The position numbers were made by a program, and so were the translations under genes. Source: Takakia lepidozioides (taxonomy: Eukaryota; Streptophyta; Takakiopsida; Takakiales; Takakiaceae). Taken from it: a stretch of DNA of 64,000 nt. Positions 1 to 10,128 of the stretch are shown piece by piece. The notes under the pieces are model-generated. The model did not search any database, was not told the origin of the DNA, and saw only the letters and a list, made by a program, of their open reading frames with translations. Every line of letters starts with the position of its first letter. Position 1 is the stretch's first letter. The DNA lies in NCBI GenBank assembly GCA_030704615.1, contig CM060732.1, positions 48,341,053 to 48,405,052 on the forward strand. The letters are read 5' to 3'.

Positions 1-222
1 TACCCGATGACTTGAAGTTAAACTTTCCAGACTGAGTCACATTTAGCAAACTTCTCTCTGAAGAAGAACAAGATCCAGGGCAAGACCATGAAAGAGAACA
101 CCGAGGTGGAAAACTACAAAGGAAAACAGATGTTTGATGATTGTCACCTTTGTGACCTAGAGCGCTATTCCTTCCATATGCAGGCAAAGAAAACAAGCCA
201 TTGTCGAGAATTTGGGTCATTT
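1..222 (-). other. possible downstream exon of the chorein-like gene
   Basis: The minus strand is open from near 222 to the window edge and encodes a plausible peptide (MTQILDNGLFSLPAYGRNSA, later LLNVTQSGKFNFKSSG). A pyrimidine-rich stretch ending in GTGAG precedes it and could be an acceptor. It may be the next exon of the gene above, but no splice pair was found that joins the two convincingly. Confidence 0.25.
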
Positions 223-233
223 CTCACAGAAAA

Positions 234-3200
234 TCATGAGAGGAAGGACCTGCAGAATGATGATTCGGTTACAAATGTCAATGGTCCAACTAGGGGAACC
301 TTTGCATGGTTCTGTGCTTCCATCTGGAGCAGTACCATTGAATCTTCAACAGCAAAATACAAGTTGTTGCCAATCTGCTCATGCTCAGCCCCAGCTAACT
401 CCACCGGCAGATGAGGCGAGGGAGGCGTCTTCAGCCAAAACTTTCTCTCCACACTTGCGCTCCACCACCTTGTTGACTGGTCATCGTCATTTGAAGATCC
501 AGGCTCTCCTTCAGATACTTTGCTCTTCAGTACAGCAGGCCACATTGCCACTTGAAAGCATCCAAGATCAACCACTACAGATGATCGAGACGGCCAATGT
601 GACTCTGCTTCACCATCTGCACTTTTCTCTCCCGCTAAGGAACTTTGGTGGTGGTCATTCCCAAGTGGCTCAATTGCAAATGTGATTTTGGGACTTTCAA
701 CTACCACTGAGAGCTCTACTGGCATTTTTGGGACAGCAGCCACAATAACTCGTCTGCAATAACCAGCCCATCTGGTCCACATTGCATCAAGTGACACATC
801 AGATTTTAAGACGCTGCTTGACACAGAGACCGGGGTATCCCCACTGCAAGTACGCACTCCAACAGTTGAGAGCTGTCCGAACAGAGAGACTATGCGGTCA
901 CTAAAGGAACAACCAACGAAGCAGTCTACTTGGCCCATCCCCAAGGCACAACTAATCAGGCTCCCAAAGGCCCCCCCTCTCCCAGTAACTTCTTGAGCAC
1001 TTGTAAGTTCGACAATTAAAAATGGCCTTGACTGACCATCATGTGTTGTGCCCATGCTCGTCAGCAAGGGGGTCCCAGTACCAGCACTATTAACATGTGC
1101 AAAATCCAATCCATCAGGGATCTGCCATTCCCAGCTCCTCCACACACGGGCCTCGTGATCTTGCCATTTCCAATGCTTTTCAAATGTAGCAACAGCCTTA
1201 GGCACCTCTGTGATGTCTGGCAACAGCCTGAGCCTCTTGTCTGCAGTCAACCTCTCAGCACACGGATAACTACGAATCAAATACACAATATCAACTGCTC
1301 TTGCTGGCCATCTTCCATGGTACACAATCTCATGGTTGACTGCTTGTCGAAGCTCTTGAACAGGAAGGACAGACAGCAGCTGTAGCTGCAGGCTGCCACA
1401 GACAAGACTCACGCCAATTGTCTGGTCCTTACCATAATCCAATGAGACCCTGTCCAATATCATATGTAGAGCTGGCTGGAATAATGGTGCTACTTCCTCA
1501 TCCAATAGAGGAGTAGAAGCATACAACTTGTCAGGAATGACCCCAACATCTGCAGCACATGCCAGAGTAAATGAAACCCTGCTGATGTGAACTAAATACG
1601 TTGACACCCATCTTGGGGTGTGCCTTCCAAAGGCATCCTCTGTACGTAGGTCATTAATTTCACTTCCTAGTTCTTGTGCAGCTCCAGTTTGAATGTCTGC
1701 ACCATCTACAAGTTCAGATAAATCTGCTTTATTCCTGGAAGAGGTAGATGCAGCATATGCAGTGTCCATGAGCAGTTTCCATGCTTCTTTGATCAATCTG
1801 GGTGCAGCAATTACTGACTTCAAGCCATGTATAACCTTATGCTCAGAATAACTTGCAACTTGTATACAGGTTCTTATCCAAAGTCTCCAGGCCAGAATCC
1901 CAAACAGACCCTGGGCTGGAACACGGACTGAGTCAACTTTTGATACTGCCCCCGAGCTTGCTGAGGTCGATGCTCTCAATTCTGTTGCAGATGTATGAAA
2001 AGCTCCAAATAGGCTATCAGACCAAGCTGCATCATCTGATGCATTTTGTGTTTCTTGTCTCTTATATTTGCATTTTTCCTGCTCCTGAATATCCTCTGTG
2101 CACCTACCACTTAAGCCCACGGCAACTGTACTTTCAGGCCTGTTGGTGGTGCCTTGCAACTGGGCAAGTAGCAACAGTAGGGCATCCACTTCTCGTGTAT
2201 CTAACCCAACTACTACTTCAGGAACATCAACTGCCACACCTTCAAATATCATCCCCTGAAATTTTATAGCTACAGATGCAACTTCAAACAGCACCATCTG
2301 GTCTCTCTTGTCTGCCAGAACAAGTTTAGATGGAAGTGGTTCCTTTTCCTTTGCCTGTACAGAACGTTGAGATTCTTTGTCTGCAGATCCAGATTCATCT
2401 GACGGGTCACTCCGTGCTGAAAATTCGTTTGGGCCATCAGTCCTCTCAGCTGACTGAGCAAGATCCTGGCCTTGGCCTGAAGACTCCAATTGCAACCCCA
2501 GGCCTTGTATGGCCCAGCGCTTTGTCACAGTACCACCATTCTGCTTCCAAGAGTCAAGAACTGCTTTAACAGCAGTCCCAAGCAGGCCACCTGAGCCACC
2601 AGCACCATCACTGTCTCCTTCTTCAAGGATGAGATTTTTTAGAGATAGTGAGCAACAATGAGTTCCCCACTTTGGGGAGAAGGACAGCAATTTGACTGAG
2701 CAATTTTGCAGCTCAAGCCTGATAGAAGAAAGTGCAAAACTTGCCAAAACCTTCGCAAAGAAATTGTTTGAAGAACCGCCTCTGCCTGCCTTCTCCGCTG
2801 CACTCTGAGCAATACCTCCCTGTTGCCCACGCCAGTTGAAGAAAACCACTCTACTTATAAAGCTATCCTAGCCAGAAATTGTGTAGAGCAGGTTTCGTCA
2901 ATCTTATCACTGGAACAATTCTCTCAAAGAGGAACCATAATCTTCCTTCAAAATATGAATACTTACCTGAAACGGTCTACAAAACCTGCAGCATCAAGAA
3001 GACCAGTTTGACGCAAACTGAATTTATATTGGCAGATAGCCAATTAAATTTGGTTTCCTGCACATGTTAATGGCAAGGACGTTTATGCGAAGGTTGAGAG
3101 CCCCAATTGAGCACCACATCCAAGGGATCAAGCTCGAGCTTCCACCATAGTCACAGGACTCAAAAGCCCCGAGTATAAGGGTGTACAATCATAAACCTGT

Positions 3201-3766
3201 GAGTCAGGAGCGGAGGGCGCAGGAATCTGCTCTTGCTCCTTGGCAATTTGTCTCTTTGTTTCCCACCAGCTGTCTTCTGCAGGCCTAACGAGCAAGCATC
3301 ATTGTCCTGGTGTCACTTTTAAAACCTTCAGCGTCAGAAAAGATCGCAATCACTTCTTGCAGTATTACAAAAATTGCAAGCATTCCGGGGAGAGCACATC
3401 AAAAACTTGGAGAATAAGTACCCCCGACCAAAATTCTACACAGCCTCCAATCCTCCATAAACTGAAGAAGGAAAACGAAGAAGACCTGGGATGCAGCACA
3501 ATATGCATGCCATGCACAAGCAGTGTAAGCACAGGGGCCCCAATTGGCGCCAGCCTGACCTCCACTTCCTCCACATTGACAGCATGCAGCAGTACTGGGC
3601 TTCCGGCCATGGCCATCCGATTAAGATTTTCAACATCCAGGATCAGGTGACGGAGCTGCAATTTCAAAACCGCTCCGGACAGCAACACCTCTACCTCTGC
3701 CTTCTGCACAAGCCACTGCATGAGCTTCTCTGACACTGCTCGTTCAATCCTCTCTCGCAAACCCAT
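234..3766 (-). CDS. chorein-like N-terminus protein, putative bridge-like lipid-transfer protein
   Basis: Two minus-strand coding blocks. Exon 1 (about 3486-3766) opens with ATG at 3766 and encodes MGLRERIERAVSEKLMQWLV, then short beta-type stretches with alternating hydrophobic residues and the phrase LRHLILDVENLNRM. This layout resembles the chorein_N module of VPS13/ATG2/BLTP lipid-transfer proteins. It ends at a CAG|GTCTTC donor with two codon bases left over. Exon 2 (about 234-2863) can be entered at an AG that restores phase and stays open for about 870 codons, rich in short beta-like segments and acidic linkers (SRSDPSDESGSADKES). Its 3' border is unresolved: AAG|GTTCCC near 300 and GTAACC near 258 are possible donors. 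I could not match it to ATG2 or to the plant BLTP3 homologue, so the subfamily is open. The expected role is non-vesicular lipid transfer at membrane contacts, inferred from the fold only. Confidence 0.5.
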
Positions 3767-4885
3767 TGTTCCTGCCCCTTCCCCTTCACCTCCCGGTTGC
3801 TGGTGACCTCGGGGTACTTAACAATTCAAGCTGTTTAACACCATCTGTGTCCTCCATTCGGAAATTGTAGCTTCCAGCTCACCTCCCGAAGAGCACACGC
3901 TGTAAAAACAAGAGCAACGCCAACTTCGGATGGATGCAGAAATTCTTGAAGAGCTTCTCTCCTCGCCACGTAGCTGGCCACGTACCTGTGCACCTTCGCT
4001 CTTCACTCCTGAAATAAGCCTAGCCCTTGCAGCGATTTTGTCGCAAGCGCAATCAATACTACACATGAAAATGCCATTGAGAAAACTGTCCTGGTGCTAG
4101 CGACTGCCAGCGGATCTGCAGAAATGTAACATCACATGTTTCGACAAGAAGAGAGCATGTGATGGTTACGGAAAGGCCCGTTTGCATGGTAGATTCCCGA
4201 CTGTTGGGTTCCTGCCTAATCAGGTACAGATAGTAATACCCTGCTACAGAACTTATGATTAGGGAGCGAAGTTTTCATAGCTGATGAGTTCATGTTTCTG
4301 TCATAGTTTAGAGAGTGATATAATTTGGGGCAAATTTCGATCTCTCAATGCTTTCGCCCAAGGCACCGCTTTCTGCTTGCTGTGAATTGAGGGGAGGTCG
4401 CGCAGCATGCATGAGATAAATGGCCAGGTTGTGGGGCTGAAATGGGCATCCAGCTTGACAATTCCCTCCCGGAGACTCTTGCAATTGACGGGTACGACGC
4501 CTCCCCAGCGTCGAGGGAAACTGATAGTCCTGTAATGCTTTGGATTCCAGCAGAAAAGCTACAACCAATTTGGTCAAGAAGCGCCCTTTAATGCTTCATA
4601 CAAGTAGAGGAAGGTGAGTGTAATCTTCCCCTGCGCTCAGAGCCCGGGGAAGTTCCCAGCAGGTTTTCCCTCGGGTTGATGCATGCCAGTGCACGGTTGA
4701 TGGGCCAGATAGGTTAGCACTTATTGACCATTCCCTGGGAGCTTAGCCCCTGACGAACCCTTGGGAGGATAGATATCGATCCTCCAGGAACCAATTGTGG
4801 GATTGCTACAACTACAAGCAGGTCACACAGAATTGCGGAGTGACACGGCATCTGGAGTTACTAAGCACAAGGTCGATTATCAGCA
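3767..4885. other. intergenic, upstream of the chorein-like gene
   Basis: Only short overlapping frames without protein character were seen. It should hold the promoter of the minus-strand gene starting at 3766, but no clear TATA box was found. Confidence 0.4.
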
Positions 4886-5116
4886 GTGCCGCTCTCTGAC
4901 GTGATGGCGCTGCCAGTTGTACTATGCTTGCGAAATGGCAAAAATAGAGAGACAGAGGTCAATTTCTTGGAAACCTACCGTAGCAACCTGACTAAGATTA
5001 CAGCAATCGGAGGTGCCAACGATTTATGCTTTAATAGTGTGTGCATGCAGGCCAAGCAAGAAGCATCCACCTTCTTTCGCGACTTCACATCAGATCCAAG
5101 AGGGCTGATAGGGTGA
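4886..5116 (+). other. unassigned open segment, possible exon
   Basis: A 76-codon open stretch directly follows a CAG at 4885. Its peptide has ordinary composition (VNFLETYRSNLTKITAIGG, FFRDFTSDPRGLIG) and ends in TGA. No family was recognised and no partner exon was found. The following bases to about 5650 hold nothing recognisable. Chance is a fair explanation. Confidence 0.15.
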
Positions 5117-5649
5117 GGTTGCCTGTATGGTTACCAGATCCTTTTCAGTTCCTTGGGTTAAAAGGATGTTGGTTTTCTGAGCCAAACCTGCCGTAGCAGC
5201 TTAATTGTTGGAGGAGTAAACCATAGCATTGTAAGCTAGTTTTTTCTGTAGTTGTGTTCTATTGCTTGAATCAAGGCTTGGAATCTTTGATTGTTGGTAG
5301 AGGAGGTGACTTATAGTTGCTGAACTACGCACATATGGTTTTTACAGAGAGGTGCAAGATCACCAGGCTTCCGACACGAAGTACACAAATGAGGTTCCTT
5401 TGGATGGGTTGGTCAAACCCTCCGCATGCGAAAGACCTAGCTTCCATGATGCAGGGTCAAGCACAATCGGGTGATCCCTCTATTGTTGATGTATGCGTTG
5501 GAATTCCAGGCCGAGAAAATAGCAGGTATTGTGTTTATGACGATCCATGTAGTAGTTAAAACCGAGATAACTAAGTTGATGACTTCATCAGTTTTCTGAC
5601 CCTTTTAATGTGTGAAGAAGCTGGAGATACATTATGTGATTAATGTCAG

Positions 5650-6960
5650 AATCTACTCATGAGATGTTTGCCATAGCCTTGCGGCCATAGACCCACGCCC
5701 AGTTTGGGCAGAACAAGAGGGAACAGACATTACCTTTGTGAGGGGCTCACTCCAGTAGTTGGAGCTACCTAGGTATAAACAATTGGTTGAGGCTGTCCCA
5801 ATTTCCTTCGGAAATCCCTTCAGACAAGCATCAATCTGCTGTGTCTGAGCTGCCCAGCAATTAGATTCCAATCCAATAGGACCAGGGCCTTAGGCTCAGC
5901 CTCGATGCTTTGGAAGTTGGTGAGCAGAGGTGCAGGGACTATGTTCTTGACGGTCCTGAAGAGGGTGGCTCTCTGATGAGAATACCCCAGACACTGTTTC
6001 AGAAAATGGGTATTGTCTTCAGCGCGCCCACACATCGGGCGTTGACAATCTCCCTTTCCTCTTTGCATGTGTTATTTGTTCAAGAATTGACCCCCCGCCC
6101 TGAGGTTAAATTTTAGTTTAATGCTAAGGGTAGGTAGGCCTTTCAGCGTAAGGTCCTCACCCATGTCACAAACTGGAAACAAGTTCAGGGACGTTTATGC
6201 CTAACTTCGTTTTGTTCAGACATTATTCATGCTTCCGACGTGGCTTTAGACACGTCAGCCTCCAAATCAGCTTCATCCAGCAGGGTCAGTTCTTCCTGCC
6301 CAATCTTCAGGTACTTGAAACATCTCCTCTACCTTTTTCTGCCAGGACTTAGCCTGTTTAACAGGACAGTCTTGCTTCCAAGAAATAGAGTCTGTCATCT
6401 TAGGGTATCTGGTATTAGGCCCTGAGCCCACCATCTGACCTTGAACTAACTCATCACGTCGAGAGCTCAAGGGTGGTGCGCCAAACTCACCTTGAACAGC
6501 CGCGTTAGCTGTTGTAGAGCACGCTGACATGCTCTCTTTGAGCACTGAAAGCTGAATGGATTTTTAACCAGTTCTGTGTATGTTCATCACAGTTACAACT
6601 GGAGGAAAACTCCACACCAAGATATGTGCTGGAAGGGAGCACGTGGTGGTGGCGTTCAATGATCGTGGGCAGGGAGGAGGGGATCTCAAATGGACATGGG
6701 GCAGTGAAGAGATCCATTTATTAACATTGGCTTTTAGCCTCCACCGGCGAAAGTGCCTCTTCACACAATCGATGAGCTCCTGAAGATTGGATTGGGTATC
6801 TCCTAGGCCTGCGAATCATAGTCAATGTCCAGAAGTCCGATTTCTTAACATCGACCAAAGTGTAGCTCAAGGTTTTAGTCTCTCCCCACTTCTCTTCAAT
6901 TCTAGTGTAAGAGTTGGTAATTGAGCTATGATGGATGAACACGATCAACTCTTTAACATC
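5650..6960 (-). mobile_element. decayed non-LTR retrotransposon (LINE) fragment
   Basis: Broken minus-strand frames carry reverse-transcriptase pieces in the expected order. First is the palm/thumb junction SNLQELIDCVKRHFRRWRLK followed by ANVNK (about 6725-6825). Then comes STYLGVEFSSSCNCDEHTQN (about 6560-6640), the usual YLG motif after the RT core. A low-complexity stretch follows, and then a C-terminal zinc-knuckle-like peptide MCGRAEDNTHFLKQCLGYSH (about 5980-6035). Each piece is in a different frame, so this is an old, dead copy. It is not closely similar to the other LINEs in the window. It lies immediately upstream of the PPR start codon and so may contain its promoter. Confidence 0.6.
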
Positions 6961-7004
6961 TCTTTGTTGGACATGGAACTGGCTGCAGGGGTGACACCTG
7001 CACA

Positions 7005-9254
7005 ATGACCACCACTTTCAGTGGACCAAGTGAGGTGGTAATATACAACTCTCATGGCAATTGTGGGGACATGAGGACACTATATAGGTCAGAACGATTG
7101 AAAGAAACACTGCAAATTTTGAACCAACGAGGCATTTGGGCTGACTTCAATACATATGTCTGTGTCCTGAATGAGTGCATCAGGTTAAAACGCCTAGCAG
7201 AGGGAAAGCATGTCCATGCCCATCTTATCCGAAGTGGATTCAAGCCAAACATCTTTCTACTCAATACCCTTGCCAACATGTATGCCAAGTGTGGAAGCAT
7301 GGTGGATGCACACCAAGTGTTTGACAAAATGGCTGAACGAGACATGTGTACGTGGAATATATTGATAGCAGGGTATGCCAAGCATGGGTGTGGCAAAGAG
7401 GCTGTCAAGATGTATGAGCAAATGCAACGGGAAGGAGTGACGCCCAACAGGGTCACATTCATCTGCGTTCTCAATGCATGTGCTAGCATAGGAGCCCTGG
7501 GAAAGGGCCAAGAGGTTCATGCTGACATTGTCAGAGCTGGAATTGCAGCATATGGTGATTTGGGTACTGCCCTTATTGACATGTATGCCAAATGTGGGAG
7601 CATGGAGCATGCACATCAAGTGTTTGACAATATGGCTAGACGAAATGTGGTTGCATGGAGTGTGATGATCGCAGGATATGCTCAGCATAGGTGTGGTAGG
7701 GAGGCTTTCCAGATCTATGAGCAAATGATACGGGAAGGGGTGGCACCAAACAGGGTCACATTCACTTGCATTCTCAATGCGTGTGCCAGCTTAGCAGCCC
7801 TGGAAAAGGGCAAAGAGGTCCACGCTGACATCATGAAAGCTGGAATCACTTCAGATCACCTTATGGAAACTGCCCTTGTCAATATGTATGCCAAATGTGG
7901 GAGCATGAAGGAAGCATGTCAAGTTTTCAACAATATGACTAAACAAAATGTTGTATCGTTTAATGCTATGATTGCTGGATATGCTCAGCATGGGTTTGGT
8001 AGGAAGGCTTTCAAGATCTATGAGCAAATGTATCAGCGAGGGGTGACACCCAGCACTGCCTCATTCATTTCTGTTCTCAATGCATGTGCCAGCATAGGAT
8101 CTGTGGAAAAGGGCAAAGAGGTCCATGATAACATCATCAAAGCTGGAATTACGCCAGATATCATTCTGGAGACTGCCCTTTTAAACATGTATGCTAAATG
8201 TGGGAGCATGAAGGATGCACAACAAGTATTTGACAGTATGGCCAAACACGACGTGGTCTCATGGAGTGCCATGATTGCAGGATATGCTCACCATGGATGT
8301 GGTAAGGAGGCTTTCAAGATCTATGAGCAAATGCAACAGGAAGGAGTGCCACCCAACAGGGTCACGTTCATTTGCATTCTCAATGCATGTGCCAGCCTAG
8401 GAGTCCTGGAAAGGGGGAAAGAGGTCCATGCCGACATTATCAAATTTAGGATCGGTTCATACGTAAATTTGGATAATGCCCTTGTTAACATGTATGCAAA
8501 ATGCGGGACCATGAAGGATGCACGCAAAGTGTTTGACAATATGACTACACAAAATTTGGTCTCATGGAGCGCAATGATTGCAGGATATGCTCAGCATGGG
8601 TTTGGTAGGGAGGCTTTCCAGCTCTATGAGGAGATGATACAAGAGGGGCTGTCACCCAACAAAGTCACATTCATTTCCATTCTCAATGCATGTGCCAGCC
8701 TAGCAGCCCTGGAAAAGGGCAGACTGGTCCATTCTAACATCAGCAGAAGTGGAATAATGTTAGATACCATTCTGGAGAGTACCCTTGTTGACATGTACGC
8801 TAAATGCGGCAGCATAAAGGATGCACGTCAAGTGTTCGACACTATGGCCCAGCGAAATGTGGTCTCATGGAATGCTGTGATTGCAGGATATGCTCAGCAT
8901 GGGTTTGGTAGGGAGGCCCTTCAACTGTTTGAACAAATGCAACAGGAAGGCTTAAAGCCAGATGGTATCACATTCATATGTCTTCTCTCTGCATGTAGCC
9001 ATGCGGGCCTAGTCAATGAAGGCCGTCACTATTTTGATTCCTTGAGTCAAAACCATGGCCTTACTCCTACAGTGGATCATTTTGGCTGCATGGTGGACCT
9101 CCTTGGCCGAGGAGGACAGTTGGATGAGGCAGAAGACTTCATGAACAAATTGCCAATACAACCAGATGCTGCACCGTGGGGGGCTCTGCTTGGTGCTGCA
9201 GGCATTCACGGCAATGTGGAGCTAGCTGAACGTGCATCCAGATGCCTTCTCTAG
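7005..9254 (+). CDS. PLS-class pentatricopeptide repeat protein, C-terminally truncated
   Basis: The ATG at 7005 begins 749 codons. Six PLS triplets of about 101 residues each can be counted by the repeated block (N/D)MYAKCGS followed by VF(D/N)xM, the L-type GYAQHG and the P/S-type LNACASL(A)ALEKG. The last module (LLSACSHAGLVNEGRHYF, then CMVDLLGRGGQLDEAEDF) leads into GALLGAAGIHGNVELAERAS, the start of an E1-like motif, where TAG at 9252 stops it. Such proteins bind organellar RNA in a base-specific way, usually for C-to-U editing or stabilisation, and act in plastids or mitochondria. No clear transit peptide was seen. There is no intron, as is common in the family. The adjacent modules are unusually alike at DNA level, implying recent tandem growth. 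With E/DYW missing, it is either an RNA binder that recruits partners or a young pseudogene. Confidence 0.85.
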   Translation: MTTTFSGPSEVVIYNSHGNCGDMRTLYRSERLKETLQILNQRGIWADFNTYVCVLNECIRLKRLAEGKHVHAHLIRSGFKPNIFLLNTLANMYAKCGSMVDAHQVFDKMAERDMCTWNILIAGYAKHGCGKEAVKMYEQMQREGVTPNRVTFICVLNACASIGALGKGQEVHADIVRAGIAAYGDLGTALIDMYAKCGSMEHAHQVFDNMARRNVVAWSVMIAGYAQHRCGREAFQIYEQMIREGVAPNRVTFTCILNACASLAALEKGKEVHADIMKAGITSDHLMETALVNMYAKCGSMKEACQVFNNMTKQNVVSFNAMIAGYAQHGFGRKAFKIYEQMYQRGVTPSTASFISVLNACASIGSVEKGKEVHDNIIKAGITPDIILETALLNMYAKCGSMKDAQQVFDSMAKHDVVSWSAMIAGYAHHGCGKEAFKIYEQMQQEGVPPNRVTFICILNACASLGVLERGKEVHADIIKFRIGSYVNLDNALVNMYAKCGTMKDARKVFDNMTTQNLVSWSAMIAGYAQHGFGREAFQLYEEMIQEGLSPNKVTFISILNACASLAALEKGRLVHSNISRSGIMLDTILESTLVDMYAKCGSIKDARQVFDTMAQRNVVSWNAVIAGYAQHGFGREALQLFEQMQQEGLKPDGITFICLLSACSHAGLVNEGRHYFDSLSQNHGLTPTVDHFGCMVDLLGRGGQLDEAEDFMNKLPIQPDAAPWGALLGAAGIHGNVELAERASRCLL

Positions 9255-9334
9255 TTGGATCCACACAGCATGCTGCACCACATGTGCTGCGGCTGGCAGG
9301 TGGGATGATATGGCAAAGGTGAGAAAGGGTTGAG
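9255..9334 (+). pseudogene. frame-shifted remnant of the PPR E motif
   Basis: After the stop the E-motif relic persists in other frames. LDPHS follows directly, and AGRWDDMAKVRKG can be read at 9292-9330, matching the usual AGRWDDMAKVRK of E motifs. About seven residues between them appear deleted. The PPR protein therefore once extended into E and perhaps DYW domains. Confidence 0.75.
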
Positions 9335-9868
9335 GTGTAACAGAGGAGCTGCAGCTGCAGCTGCGTTGAGGTGGTCATTGTGGTGCATCAATCCATTGTA
9401 AAACATAAATGGATGGGAGTGCCTGGTAAACAAAGCAGAAAAGAGGAAGAGGTAGGTCTCCAGTCTCGTCATGGTGAAGAGGGGTCTAGACTCTAGACGT
9501 GTGTGGAGGCTGTCTCTAGATTTGAGGGAGGATTGTTTTGGTATTATATAGTTTTTGTGTAAAACTGTGCTTTTATTGAGGCTTTCTTAAAATAAATAAA
9601 TAAATAAAAAGAATGAGGATGGGTCTCCGGAGAGACCCCCAACGGTCTCTTCGTCTCTCACGATTTCTCCTTCCCTTTCACGTTTTACAGACTAGATCCT
9701 TAGCTTCATGGTTTTCACCATATGTGAAACATTCTCCACGATTCAAGCTACATTTCAATAGGTTATTCTCATATGTTCAATGCTATTTTCTCATGACAAC
9801 ATCATCTTTTCATGATTTCTATCTTTTCTGTGAAATCTTCATCCTTCATCCTTTAATCCCAGTTAGGA
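9335..9868. other. PPR 3' flank with A-rich TAAA run
   Basis: No coding signal. An AAATAAATAAATAAATAAAAA run at 9589-9610 follows TTTTATTGAGG and could be the PPR polyadenylation region or the tail of a retroposon. Confidence 0.4.
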
Positions 9869-9948
9869 ATGACGGCTAATGAATAGTCTGGCCAGCTAGT
9901 TTGATGCCATGACGGCTAATGAATAGTCTGGCTAGCTAGTTTGCTGCC
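9869..9948 (+). repeat. 40-bp tandem duplication
   Basis: Two head-to-tail 40-bp units beginning ATGACGGCTAATGAATAGTC (9869-9908 and 9909-9948) differ at only two positions. They sit just before the first recognisable LINE-1 sequence, so they may be part of its 5' end or a duplicated target. Confidence 0.85.
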
Positions 9949-10128
9949 ACTTTTACCTCATGGTTTTCTGACATTAGTCCCCACTCTCTTCCTCTCTCCC
10001 TCTCTTTCCTTTCTCAGCTAAATTCTCTGCATACTCGTTCCTCGCCTCCTTGCGCTTTCGTTTTGCGTTCTTCTCTTTTGTTTGCTGGTGTTTTGCTTTC
10101 AGTATGATCATTTCCTTTCCTCTGCATT

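Noticed and set aside
212-2569. Plus-strand frames opposite the chorein-like exon 2.
   Set aside because: They are antisense shadows; the minus frame is open for about 870 codons without interruption.
3365-3766. Assignment of the first gene to ATG2 or VPS13.
   Set aside because: The N-terminus is chorein-like in pattern, but I cannot match specific ATG2 or VPS13 residues, so only a fold-level call is made.
9589-9610. TAAA run as the LINE-1 3' tail.
   Set aside because: LINE-1 is on plus and starts after this point, so the run belongs to the upstream PPR flank or another retroposon.
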